The notes under the pieces were generated by a model. That model was not told the origin of the DNA. It was given only the letters and a program-made list of their open reading frames with translations, and did no database searches. Below, piece after piece: positions 45,635-53,691 of a stretch of DNA of 64,000 nt. Position 1 is the stretch's first letter; every line of letters begins with the position of its first letter. A program made the position numbers and the translations under genes. This DNA comes from Endozoicomonas sp. NE40 (GTDB taxonomy: Bacteria > Pseudomonadota > Gammaproteobacteria > Pseudomonadales > Endozoicomonadaceae), in the NCBI RefSeq assembly GCF_040549045.1, contig NZ_JBEWTB010000002.1, forward strand, positions 2,952,001 to 3,016,000. The letters run 5' to 3'.

Positions 45635-46786
45635 ATGAACATGACTGAAAGCGACCGCCAGATAGAGGCATTTATCCGGCCAACCGCTCAGGATAAGAAA
45701 ATTCATCCCGGTATGCCGGAGCTGGAAAAGCGGGAACGGCCGATTTCTTTTTTTGAGTTCTGGCCGGGTTTTGTAATTTATATCCCCGTTATTTTGCAGG
45801 CGCTGTGGTTAGCCGTTCGTTACCGTGGCCTTACCCTGCCACTGAACAGTAATCCTGGCATTCACCTCAGTGGTATGGTGGGGGAATCCAAAAATGATAT
45901 CTTTTCCATGGCGAAAGGAAAGGCCAGAGAAAAGATACCAGACTGGTGCGTATTGTCTGAATGGGTATCGCCGGAAGATGCTGAGTTTCAGGCCCGGCAA
46001 CGAATGGAGTCGGTTGGTCTGAATTACCCCCTGGTTGCAAAACCCGACATTGGTTGCCGGGGAGCTGGTGTCAGAATTGTTCGCTCTGCCCGGGAGTTAA
46101 AAGATTATATTGCTGCGTTTCCCAGAGAAGGGAAGGTCATATTGCAGCAATTGGTGCCTTACGAAGCTGAAGCCGGCATTTTTTATATTCGTCAGCCAGG
46201 GGAGAAAAAAGGCAGGATTTTTTCCATTACCCTGAAATACCCGCCTTACGTGATTGGTAATGGTAAAGATACTCTGCGGCAATTAATTCAGAATGATGAC
46301 CGCGCAGGACAGCTGACGCCATTATATTTCAAGCGTCATTACCAACTGCTGGAACAGGTTCTTCCAGAGGGACAACCTTTCAGACTGACGTTTGCTGGCA
46401 GCCATTCCCGGGGATGTATTTTCAGAGATGGCAGGGAATTTATAACACCTGCACTGGAAGCTTCCTTTGATAAGGTCGCCAACGGCTTACCAGAATATCA
46501 CTATGGCCGAATTGATATTCGATTTAGAGATATAAATTCTCTTATGGATGGCGAAAACTACTATATACTTGAAATTAATGGTGCCAGCAGTGAAGCCGCC
46601 CATATCTGGGACAGTCGCAGTACGTTGAAAGAAGTGTATCGGGTTCTGTTTTATCAGTACCGGACACTGTTTCAACTGGGGTGGATGAACCGGCGCCGGG
46701 GATTTCGTCCTCCTTCCCTGAAACAGTTGTTGCATGCATGGAAGCACGAACGAAAACTGGTTCGAAGGTATCCGGATACGGAATAA
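45635..46786 (+). CDS. ATP-grasp superfamily protein, unknown substrate
   Basis: A 383-residue protein with an N-terminal hydrophobic stretch (FWPGFVIYIPVILQALWLAV, residues about 43-62) that could sit at the membrane, then an ATP-grasp fold: NYPLVAKPDIGCRGAGVRIV (about 129-148) as the glycine-rich ATP loop, VILQQLVPYEAEAGIFYIR, RIDIRFRD and YYILEINGASSEAAHIW (about 308-324) with the Mg-binding Glu/Asn. These enzymes form acid-amine or acid-thiol bonds. It is coupled to a DedA protein, so a lipid or envelope substrate is plausible. Confidence 0.78.
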   Translation: MNMTESDRQIEAFIRPTAQDKKIHPGMPELEKRERPISFFEFWPGFVIYIPVILQALWLAVRYRGLTLPLNSNPGIHLSGMVGESKNDIFSMAKGKAREKIPDWCVLSEWVSPEDAEFQARQRMESVGLNYPLVAKPDIGCRGAGVRIVRSARELKDYIAAFPREGKVILQQLVPYEAEAGIFYIRQPGEKKGRIFSITLKYPPYVIGNGKDTLRQLIQNDDRAGQLTPLYFKRHYQLLEQVLPEGQPFRLTFAGSHSRGCIFRDGREFITPALEASFDKVANGLPEYHYGRIDIRFRDINSLMDGENYYILEINGASSEAAHIWDSRSTLKEVYRVLFYQYRTLFQLGWMNRRRGFRPPSLKQLLHAWKHERKLVRRYPDTE

Positions 46787-46813
46787 CCTTGTGATACAAG
46801 GAGCGTAAACATT

Positions 46814-47257
46814 ATGGCACGACTCATTGGTGTGATCATGCTGCTGTTTCTCGGCTCAACCGCCTGGGCTGGCAATGATATCTATACGGGCTGGTTCAGC
46901 AACAAGGCCGTGAGTGGTTACGACACGGTTGCTTATTTCACAGAAAGCAAAGCTGTGAAAGGTAATGCCAAATTCAAATTCAAATACCTGGATGCTGAGT
47001 GGTATTTTAATTCGGATGAAAACCTGGAACTCTTCAAAAATAACCCGGATAAATACCGACCACAGTATGGTGGTTTTTGTGCCTGGGCGGTGGCTACCAA
47101 AAAGCAGAGAGCCCCCGGAGATCCTAACTACTGGAAAATTGTCGATGGCAAGCTTTATCTGAATTACGACAACAGCGTTCAGAAACAATGGCTTGAAGAC
47201 ATTCCCGGTTTTATCCGTAAAGCCGATGAAAACTGGCCTAAAATGCTTGATCAATAA
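46814..47257 (+). CDS. Exported YHS-domain protein
   Basis: A 147-residue protein with a signal peptide (LIGVIMLLFLGSTAWA) and a YHS-type domain: AVSGYDTVAYFTESKAVKGNAKFKFKY, AEWYFNSDENLELFKNNPDKYRPQYGGFCAWAVA. YHS domains often bind metal ions (commonly copper or other heavy metals); this one holds a single Cys in GGFCAWAV. It ends with KPxY-like acidic Trp-rich text. It lies 28 bases after the ATP-grasp gene and 15 before the DoxX-like gene. Confidence 0.8.
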   Translation: MARLIGVIMLLFLGSTAWAGNDIYTGWFSNKAVSGYDTVAYFTESKAVKGNAKFKFKYLDAEWYFNSDENLELFKNNPDKYRPQYGGFCAWAVATKKQRAPGDPNYWKIVDGKLYLNYDNSVQKQWLEDIPGFIRKADENWPKMLDQ

Positions 47258-47271
47258 AGGAGGATTGATCT

Positions 47272-47727
47272 ATGAAAAATGCAGTCAAATGGATTTTGTG
47301 CATTTATGTGGCATTTGTCTTTATTCAGTCGCTGTTCTTCAAATTTACTGATGCCTATGAAACGATCCATATCTTCAGCACCCTGGGGGCCTGGGCTGGT
47401 TTTGAGTGGTTTGCTGATTATGGCGCTTATGGGGTAGGTACTGTTGAGCTGATTGCAGCCATTATGCTGTTTTTTGCCTCCTCACGTCTCTATGGTGCGG
47501 CGATTGCCAGTGGTGTGATGATGGGAGCCGTATTTTTCCACCTGTTTACGCCGCTGGGCATTGCCATGCCGGAGTTTGACGAAATGGGTAATGTAACTGG
47601 CGATGATGGAGGTTTGCTTTTTTACAACGCCTGCGGTGTTCTGGTGGCATCATTAATTGTTACAGCCATGGAGTTTTTTGGTACTGACAATGCTGTTAAG
47701 CGAATACTGTTTCGCACATCTCAATGA
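47272..47727 (+). CDS. DoxX-like four-helix inner-membrane protein
   Basis: A 151-residue protein with four hydrophobic helices (IYVAFVFIQSLFFKF, YGVGTVELIAAIMLFFAS, GAAIASGVMMGAVFFHLF, LFYNACGVLVASLIVTAM). The first helix with FxKFTD and the GTVELIAAIMLF segment resemble the DoxX/SURF4-like group. SD AGGAGG is eight bases before ATG. Function is not clear. It follows the YHS gene closely, and the pair may act in redox or metal handling at the membrane. Confidence 0.7.
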   Translation: MKNAVKWILCIYVAFVFIQSLFFKFTDAYETIHIFSTLGAWAGFEWFADYGAYGVGTVELIAAIMLFFASSRLYGAAIASGVMMGAVFFHLFTPLGIAMPEFDEMGNVTGDDGGLLFYNACGVLVASLIVTAMEFFGTDNAVKRILFRTSQ

Positions 47728-47890
47728 TCATTGTCTGAAAATGGTCAAAAGATTTTCTAAAGATTGCCTAAAGCCGGGCAGGTTTTGTGTTTTGTTCGGC
47801 TTTAATGAGAGCTTCATCCCCCCTTAACCATCCTGTCATTTTCCCTGCCTACGCTTGTCCATGTAAACGAGCTTGTTCATTATAGGGACT

Positions 47891-47944
47891 AGGAGCCTGT
47901 CGGACTTAAGACTGTCCTACTGCGCTTAAGCCCGACAGGCTCCT
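47891..47944. repeat. Long inverted repeat (20-base arms)
   Basis: Arms AGGAGCCTGTCGGaCTTAAG and CTTAAGcCCGACAGGCTCCT differ at one position and enclose 14 bases. It lies in the 263-base gap between the DoxX-like gene and the ornithine-lipid synthase gene. It could be a dispersed palindromic element of the REP/MITE kind or a transcript-end hairpin. I found no second copy in this window. The rest of the gap has no visible gene. Confidence 0.7.
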
Positions 47945-47990
47945 GGCATTTCACAAGCCGGACTACAACCACACTAACAAGGAAATCCGG

Positions 47991-49787
47991 ATGGCTAGCA
48001 AACAATCTCCTTTTCGTCTTCCGCGCAAAACCAGGTCGGGCATTCCGGAATTGGCAGCAGAATGGCTACTGGGTTTAAAAACACTCGACAGCCTTTACAG
48101 GAGAAAGAGTGCCAGTGAGTACGATAGCCACCGTTTCCTGAAGTGGGTTCTAAGGATTTTTCAGGTTCAGCATGAGGTTGTTTCTGGCAGCCTGGAAAGG
48201 ATTCCTGCTGAAGGTCCGTCGGTTGTGGTGGCAAACCATCCTTACGGTGGCATTGAAGGCATTGCACTGGCAGAGTTACTGCTACAGAGACGCAGTGATG
48301 TGAAGGTACTGACCAACGAGATTCTCTGTCAGATTCCCGAGTTGCGAGAGTTGTTTATTGGTGTCGATGTCCTCAGCAAAAATGCCCGTCAAAAAAACAG
48401 GGCAGCCATTGCTGAGGCTCAACAATGGGTATCTGATGGGCATTTGTTGCTGATGTTTCCATCAGGGGAAGTGTCCAGCTTTAACAGGCATCTTAAACGG
48501 GTGACCGACCCGACCTGGCGCATTACTGCGGCAAAAATTGCCAGACAAACCCGGGCCAGAGTGACTCCGGTCTTTGTTGAAGGTCGCAATGGCTGGCTGT
48601 TTCAGGCACTGGGTATGATCCACTCAAGGCTGAGAACGGCCAGACTAATACGAGAGCTGATCAATAAAAAAGGCCAAACCATAGGTTTTCGGGTTGGCAA
48701 AACCCTTGAGCCTGGCAGTTATGAATCTCTGGATTCAGACAGCGCTGTCACCAATTATCTGCGGCTACACACTTATGCCATGTCGGCTCATAGCTCGGAC
48801 ACTAATGGTTCGGGTGGCATGAAGCTGAATAAACCTGAAAGGAAAAAAGAACGACAGGTTGAAGTTATAGCCAGCCCTGTTGATAAAGCCCTGCTACAGA
48901 AAAACATTGAACAGCTGCCCGAAGATACCCTGCTGCTGGAAAAGAACGAAATGGCGGTGTTCTGTGCCACCAGACAGCAGTTGCCCCATATTTTGCCCGA
49001 AATTGGCAGGCTGCGCGAAGTGACGTTCAGAGAAGTCGGTGAAGGGACTGGGCAGGAGGCAGATATTGATCGCTATGATGACCACTATCGGCATCTGTTT
49101 CTCTGGAACAGGGAGCAGCGGGAAGTGGTTGGAGCCTATCGTATCGGGCAGGTGGACCAGATTTTACGAACGCAGGGACTGCATGGTATTTACTCCCGCA
49201 GCCTGTTTCGTTATCACGCCGGCTTTCTGCATAAACTTGGGTGCAGCCTGGAAATGGGACGATCTTTTGTCCGGCCTGAATATCAGAAAAGCCTGACTGC
49301 ACTGATGCTGCTCTGGAAGGGAATTGGTGCTTATGTTGCGGCTAATCCCCGTTACAAGGTGCTGTTTGGGCCGGTGAGTATCAGCAGTCATTACAGCGAA
49401 GTCTCCCGGCAGTTGATGGCAGGGTGCCTGTCGGTAAATAACTCTGATGAAGTGTTGCAGTCACTGGTACAGCCAACCACTCCATTGAAATCACATAAAG
49501 GGCAGTTTTGGAGCATGGATCACCTTCAGGGACTGAGTGATGTGGACAAGTTATCAACACTGGTGCAGCAGATTGAAAAAGACAACAAAGGCATTCCTGT
49601 CCTGCTTAAACAATACCTGAAGCTGAGCGGTGAACTGGCAGCCTTTAACGTTGACCCTGACTTTAACAATGCGCTGGATGGTCTGATTATTGTCAACCTG
49701 ACCCGGGTTGATCACCGAACCCTGAGCAAATACCTGGGAACTGCCGGAGCAAAAAGTTTTCTGGATTTCCATCGCCCTGCCGCTTAG
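47991..49787 (+). CDS. olsF: Bifunctional ornithine-lipid synthase (OlsF type)
   Basis: A 598-residue fusion. Residues about 60-260 form a PlsC-type acyltransferase with VVANHPYGGIEG (HxxxxG in place of the usual HX4D) and FPSGEVSSF. Residues about 310-560 match the N-acyltransferase/hemolysin GNAT-like fold of OlsB (ATRQQLPHIL, FREVGEGTGQEADIDRYD, YRIGQVDQIL, SCLEMGRSFV-like EMGRSFVRPEYQ, LFGPVSISSHY). This architecture is that of OlsF, which N-acylates ornithine and then adds the second fatty acid, a phosphorus-free lipid route. The gene symbol is given on architecture only. SD AAGGAA precedes ATG. It overlaps the converging DinB-like gene by four bases. Confidence 0.75.
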   Translation: MASKQSPFRLPRKTRSGIPELAAEWLLGLKTLDSLYRRKSASEYDSHRFLKWVLRIFQVQHEVVSGSLERIPAEGPSVVVANHPYGGIEGIALAELLLQRRSDVKVLTNEILCQIPELRELFIGVDVLSKNARQKNRAAIAEAQQWVSDGHLLLMFPSGEVSSFNRHLKRVTDPTWRITAAKIARQTRARVTPVFVEGRNGWLFQALGMIHSRLRTARLIRELINKKGQTIGFRVGKTLEPGSYESLDSDSAVTNYLRLHTYAMSAHSSDTNGSGGMKLNKPERKKERQVEVIASPVDKALLQKNIEQLPEDTLLLEKNEMAVFCATRQQLPHILPEIGRLREVTFREVGEGTGQEADIDRYDDHYRHLFLWNREQREVVGAYRIGQVDQILRTQGLHGIYSRSLFRYHAGFLHKLGCSLEMGRSFVRPEYQKSLTALMLLWKGIGAYVAANPRYKVLFGPVSISSHYSEVSRQLMAGCLSVNNSDEVLQSLVQPTTPLKSHKGQFWSMDHLQGLSDVDKLSTLVQQIEKDNKGIPVLLKQYLKLSGELAAFNVDPDFNNALDGLIIVNLTRVDHRTLSKYLGTAGAKSFLDFHRPAA

Positions 49788-50296
49788 TCGGCCAGGGCTT
49801 TATCCTGCTGAAAAACCCTGGTGGCCAGCGCCAGTCCAAATGCATCAGGCATCTTAAAGCCGGTCGGCTCAAGCAGCAGAGAGATAATGGCTTTGTGATG
49901 GGCAGTATGATTGTGAAGGAATAGCAGCTCTCTGTGCATATTGCTGGTGGTGGAAAGAGTCTGGTTAGAACCGCCACAAGCCTGAAAATCCAGGGCTTCA
50001 TACTGATCGTCAAGCAGAGCCAGATGTCGGCAGATGATACCAATCTGTTCCAGAGCTTCATCGCAGGATGTTTCAAGGCTGGGGTTTCTAGGGCGGTCAT
50101 CATAATTGACGGTTCCCAGCTCCAGTCCATGAAGAAAGCCTTTATAAAACTCAATAATATGTCTGATCTGAGTACCAACCGGCCCGCAATAGTCTGACAG
50201 CCTGGCCATGAAATATTTGTCAGGGAGTTGCTTAAGCAGTTCAGAAAGCTCGGTCAGAGTTTCTATATTCAGTTGGCAAGCACGATGTACCGTCAT
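49784..50296 (-). CDS. DinB-like four-helix protein
   Basis: A 170-residue cytoplasmic protein with the DinB/YfiT-like spacing of metal-binding histidines: IRHIIEFYKGFLHGL (residues about 45-59) and a later HNHTAHHKAIISLLL (about 128-142). These proteins are putative metal-dependent thiol transferases or stress proteins; the exact role is unknown. It converges with and overlaps the OlsF gene by four bases. ATG 50296 has no strong SD. Confidence 0.72.
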   Translation of the reverse strand: MTVHRACQLNIETLTELSELLKQLPDKYFMARLSDYCGPVGTQIRHIIEFYKGFLHGLELGTVNYDDRPRNPSLETSCDEALEQIGIICRHLALLDDQYEALDFQACGGSNQTLSTTSNMHRELLFLHNHTAHHKAIISLLLEPTGFKMPDAFGLALATRVFQQDKALAD

Positions 50297-50389
50297 TTTT
50301 GATTGGCTGATAGGTAGTTATTTAGTCAGTTTGCATAGAATAGTCGCAAATGTATAGATGGGCAGGCAAAGCTTACTGTTTATTACACA

Positions 50390-50419
50390 TTGGCTGTAGC
50401 CCTGAATTCCCGTTAGAAT
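50390..50419 (+). promoter_or_regulatory. Candidate sigma-70 promoter for gcvH
   Basis: TTGGCT, 18 bases, TAGAAT. It would start transcription about 100 bases before ATG 50525. The gap 50297-50524 shows no riboswitch I recognise; in particular I see no tandem glycine aptamer. Confidence 0.4.
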
Positions 50420-50524
50420 GCTTCAATTTCATTATCCAAGAACAATATAAAATCTGGATTGCTCGCAGTAGTCAGGATTGAAGATGGCTGTGAGATGCAA
50501 TCCAGGCGACCAGAGGAAAAATTG

Positions 50525-50917
50525 ATGAGTAACATTCCTTCCGATTTGCGTTTTGTGAACTCTCATGAGTGGATTCGGCTTGAAGACGATGGTACCGCGA
50601 CCATCGGAATTACCGATCATGCCCAGGAATCACTCGGAGATGTGGTGTTTGTGGAGTTACCGGAAGTCGGCACGACTCTGGCCGCTGATGATGAGGCTGG
50701 TGTTGTTGAATCAGTCAAAGCCGCTTCTGAAATATACGCGCCATTGTCCGGCGAAGTGGTTGCTGTCAATGACGCACTGGAAGAAGCTCCGGAAACGGTT
50801 AACAGCAACCCTTATGATGATGGCTGGTTTTTCAGGATAAAACTGTCTGATCAGGGGGAACTGTCCGAATTGATGGATGCTGAAGCGTACGCTGAGTTTG
50901 TCGAATCTGAAGCCTGA
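50525..50917 (+). CDS. gcvH: Glycine cleavage system H protein
   Basis: A 130-residue lipoyl carrier. The lipoylation site lies in ESVKAASEIYAPLSG (Lys about 65), with HEWIRLEDDGTATIGITDHAQ and the C-terminal NPYDDGWFFRIKL also typical. It shuttles the aminomethyl group between the P, T and L proteins. The frame runs on upstream to 50459, but ATG 50525 gives the standard N-terminus and has AGAGGAA upstream. gcvT and gcvP are not in the window, so it is a lone copy here. Confidence 0.95.
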   Translation: MSNIPSDLRFVNSHEWIRLEDDGTATIGITDHAQESLGDVVFVELPEVGTTLAADDEAGVVESVKAASEIYAPLSGEVVAVNDALEEAPETVNSNPYDDGWFFRIKLSDQGELSELMDAEAYAEFVESEA

Positions 50918-51023
50918 TAAATATCTGTCTTCTCCGGTGCAAGGTACATATGTGCCGGAGAAGTACTCCCTGCTCGATTTCCCTTGTTTGATTAAAGCTT
51001 GTTAAGAAGGTTCCACTGTTTTC

Positions 51024-51782
51024 ATGATGAATGACGATCAGTTGTTGCGTTACAGCCGACAGATTATGTTGCCTCAGGTTGATATCGAAGGGCAGGAAAA
51101 ACTGCTGGATTCCCATGTGTTAATTGTGGGTATGGGTGGACTCGGTTGCCCTGCGGCTATTTATCTGGCAGCGGCAGGTGTCGGGCAACTGACCATTGTC
51201 GATCCGGATGTTGTTGATCAGACCAACCTGCAACGTCAGATTGCCTTTTCAACGGACGATATCGGGCAGTTCAAGGTTCATGCTGCTGCTGCGAGAATCA
51301 GTGCCATTAATCCCGGTATTCAGGTGAATACTGTTACGGCAAAGCTGAGTGAGGCAGGGTTGACGGAGATAATGGAAAAATCTGACGTAGTACTGGATGC
51401 TACCGACAATTTCGACAGCCGTTTTGCTATCAACCGTTGCAGCGTTCAAGCCGGTGTACCCCTGGTGTCTGGTGCCGCTATTCGCCTGAATGGACAGCTG
51501 ACAGTCTTTGACCGCTGGCAGGATAACGCCCCCTGTTATCGCTGCCTTTATTCTGAGCAGGTGGCTGAAGAACTGACCTGTTCAGAATCCGGTATCCTGG
51601 GTCCGGTTGTAGGAACCATTGGCACTCTGCAAGCTCTCGAAACCATTAAACTGATTACCGGTTTCGGTGAAAGTCTCAGCGGACGCTTAATGATGTTTGA
51701 TGCTCAAACCATGCAATGGCAGACCATGTCTCTGGAAGCTGACCCGGAATGTCCGGTGTGTTCTGGAGGAAAGGGGGATTAA
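51024..51782 (+). CDS. moeB: MoeB/ThiF-family adenylyltransferase
   Basis: A 252-residue E1-like enzyme that adenylates the C-terminus of a ubiquitin-fold sulfur carrier (MoaD or ThiS). Visible are LRYSRQIMLPQVDIEGQEKL, the nucleotide loop VLIVGMGGLGCPAA (about 33-46), the DATDNFDSRFAIN segment and two CxxC zinc pairs (CYRC, CPVC). MoeB (molybdenum cofactor) and ThiF (thiamine) are hard to separate by eye; the zinc pairs and N-terminus favour MoeB. It overlaps the converging TfoX-C gene by four bases. Confidence 0.88.
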   Translation: MMNDDQLLRYSRQIMLPQVDIEGQEKLLDSHVLIVGMGGLGCPAAIYLAAAGVGQLTIVDPDVVDQTNLQRQIAFSTDDIGQFKVHAAAARISAINPGIQVNTVTAKLSEAGLTEIMEKSDVVLDATDNFDSRFAINRCSVQAGVPLVSGAAIRLNGQLTVFDRWQDNAPCYRCLYSEQVAEELTCSESGILGPVVGTIGTLQALETIKLITGFGESLSGRLMMFDAQTMQWQTMSLEADPECPVCSGGKGD

Positions 51783-52042
51783 CCGGAGGGGAATGCTTCT
51801 ACCTGTTTCAGCAGGCGCTGCTTGTAGTTTTCATCAAGATCGTTCCAGTGCTTGCCGATCAGGGCACCTTCCATAGCGTAGAGCAGGACTTTGGAAACCT
51901 TGAAGCCTCTGTCTCTGACTTTACAGTATGCCGCAACGGAACCCACTTCATGGAGTTGTTCAAGTGTTCGGATGCCCACAGCATTCAGCCACTGAACCGA
52001 AGTTTTACCTAAATTTTTTAATTCAATCAGGTCGGTAGCCAT
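51779..52042 (-). CDS. TfoX C-terminal-domain protein
   Basis: An 87-residue protein matching the TfoX/Sxy C-terminal domain alone: LIELKNLGKTSVQWLNAVGIRTLEQLHEVGSVAAY and LLYAMEGALIGKHWNDL. The N-terminal half of TfoX is missing, as in many small stand-alone TfoX_C proteins. Full TfoX activates competence genes with CRP in Vibrio and Haemophilus; the role of the short form is unknown. ATG 52042 has AGGGAA upstream, while the earlier TTG at 52060 is less likely. Tandem 12-base repeats lie just upstream. Confidence 0.8.
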   Translation of the reverse strand: MATDLIELKNLGKTSVQWLNAVGIRTLEQLHEVGSVAAYCKVRDRGFKVSKVLLYAMEGALIGKHWNDLDENYKQRLLKQVEAFPSG

Positions 52043-52065
52043 ATTGGTTCCCTGGGTCAAACTCT

Positions 52066-52089
52066 TTAAGTCCGATATTAAGTCCGATA
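52066..52089. repeat. Tandem 12-base duplication upstream of the TfoX-C gene
   Basis: TTAAGTCCGATA occurs twice without a gap, 24 bases before the TfoX-C start codon. It could be a paired operator or a slippage product. Confidence 0.6.
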
Positions 52090-52141
52090 TGAAAATTTTT
52101 TGATATTACTGAATGTCAGAAATGATTCTTCTCTAATACCC

Positions 52142-52165
52142 TGTAACTATAGATGTAACTATAGA
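52142..52165. repeat. Second tandem 12-base duplication
   Basis: TGTAACTATAGA occurs twice without a gap in the same intergenic stretch, 53 bases from the first tandem pair and of the same unit length but unrelated sequence. The remainder of 52043-52214 has no gene. Confidence 0.6.
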
Positions 52166-52214
52166 CGAGTCTGCCTGACTGCCCAGAATTTGATTATTTT
52201 TCTGACAAAAGTCG

Positions 52215-52781
52215 CTATGAAATATAGCGGTAAATGCGCTGAAGCAGTGTTTCCTGCCAATTTTTTTCTTCTGTGAAGACTTTTATGCACGTTTGTAACT
52301 CATCTGAGGTCAGAGCTTCCTGCCATTGTTTTTGTTTGTGAATCAGGTCTTCACTGGCTTCCGAAGGGTCGTTGCCAAGGTGTTGGCGCGTCCTTATGCG
52401 GTCGATCATTATCTGTTGTCCAGCCTGACATTTAACGATCAGAAAAAGCGCTCCGGTGTCCCGGGCCAGTTGCTGCATCCGCAGCCGTTCATGATGTCTC
52501 AGGAAAGCAGCATCCACCAGAACAGACTGTTGTGCCGAGAGTTCCTCAAAAGCCAGTTCATACAGCTTCTGAAACGTTCGTATAGTTGCTTCCTTTGTGT
52601 AGATATCAAGATTGGCGAGAGAACTGTTTTCTGTGGGGCTGAGTCCAAACAGTTTTTTACGCTCAACGTCAGAGTGGTAAACCGGAATATTGAGGGTTGA
52701 GGCCAGAAAGTTTGCGACGGTTGTTTTTCCTGAACCTGACAAACCCTGAAGACAGATGAGGCATGTATTTCGTTTTTTCAA
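52215..52781 (-). CDS. P-loop kinase (AAA_33/zeta-like)
   Basis: A 188-residue nucleoside/small-molecule kinase-like protein with Walker A LQGLSGSGKTTVANFLA (residues about 11-27), a following YHSDVERKKLFGL typical of the AAA_33 kinases, VLVDAAFLRHHER, and a lid with DRIRTRQHLGNDPSEAS. In many bacteria this domain is fused behind an aminoglycoside-phosphotransferase-like domain; here it stands alone. Substrate is unknown. It overlaps the upstream exported-protein gene by four bases (ATGA type), implying translational coupling. Confidence 0.78.
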   Translation of the reverse strand: MKKRNTCLICLQGLSGSGKTTVANFLASTLNIPVYHSDVERKKLFGLSPTENSSLANLDIYTKEATIRTFQKLYELAFEELSAQQSVLVDAAFLRHHERLRMQQLARDTGALFLIVKCQAGQQIMIDRIRTRQHLGNDPSEASEDLIHKQKQWQEALTSDELQTCIKVFTEEKNWQETLLQRIYRYIS

Positions 52782-53446
52782 TTCCTGACTCTTTGTTTAC
52801 ATGCTCCGGTTTTAGTCAATACGTTATGTAGTAAGTAAGCAATAGTTTGGAAAGACATCTTGCCCTCGCCCATTTTTACCATTCCTTTTTCTCTCAGGTA
52901 ATGGAACTTAATATACAGGAGGTCAGTTTTAGCCTTCTTTTTCCGGTAGTGCCGGGAAATATCCACACCGGTACTGATCTGGTCACCAATTGCCCCTCCA
53001 AGGTCGGTAATAACAGAACCCGGTACAAAACCCAACCCGCTTTTGCTAAAACTACTAACCCCCTCCTGCAGAGGATAAAGCCCCTGATATTCCTTTTTCG
53101 GAGCATAAGGCTCAATCTTCATATAAATATTCGGCAACTCCTGAATAGTATTGTTTATGGCATTCTTTTTACTATTGAAGTAGCCAATCAGCGTCGCACA
53201 ATTACCAACAACAACCAGAGGGCGTAAGCCAGCCCCTTTCTTCGAGAACAGAAAGTCCCCATAGCTATTTGGTATTGCAACCCCGGGCCGACCATTGACC
53301 TGAAGAACACTGCCATATTTGCCTGATATCACAACCGACTTTGTCTGCCGGTACAGTTGGGTGACGGGAACCTGTTGCCTGGAAAATGAAACGGGAGAAA
53401 ACACTGTTAAAAATGATATTGCTAATATAGCAGACCAAAGATGCAT
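52778..53446 (-). CDS. Exported protein, unknown function
   Basis: A 222-residue protein from ATG 53446, chosen for its AAGGAAAG SD and its signal peptide (MHLWSAILAISFLTVFSPVSFS); the frame extends upstream to 53542 without support. The mature protein begins with a beta-rich section (SVVISGKYGSVLQVNGRPGVAIPN) and ends with a basic helical section and one Cys pair candidate (GNCATL, TGACKQ). No family is recognised. It is translationally coupled to the P-loop kinase gene. Confidence 0.65.
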   Translation of the reverse strand: MHLWSAILAISFLTVFSPVSFSRQQVPVTQLYRQTKSVVISGKYGSVLQVNGRPGVAIPNSYGDFLFSKKGAGLRPLVVVGNCATLIGYFNSKKNAINNTIQELPNIYMKIEPYAPKKEYQGLYPLQEGVSSFSKSGLGFVPGSVITDLGGAIGDQISTGVDISRHYRKKKAKTDLLYIKFHYLREKGMVKMGEGKMSFQTIAYLLHNVLTKTGACKQRVRN

Positions 53447-53691
53447 CGTACTTTCCTTGGAGAGGAAACCTGCCGGCTGATTCTGATTAGAAACCGCCGC
53501 AGCATCTATCGACAGGCAGTATGATTGCTGGGCGATACTCACACAATAGATTAGCAGCCTCAGGGATTTTTTTTAAACATCGGGAGAAAGGCTGCTTCAG
53601 CTACTCGTCATTCCGCTTTAGAAGGTGAAATTGGCATCACTTCGGTTTTATCGGCTTTGTCTGTTCCGTCGATCACGTATAATGCGGAACC

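Noticed and set aside
50297..50524. Glycine riboswitch before gcvH
   Set aside because: No tandem aptamer cores could be drawn.
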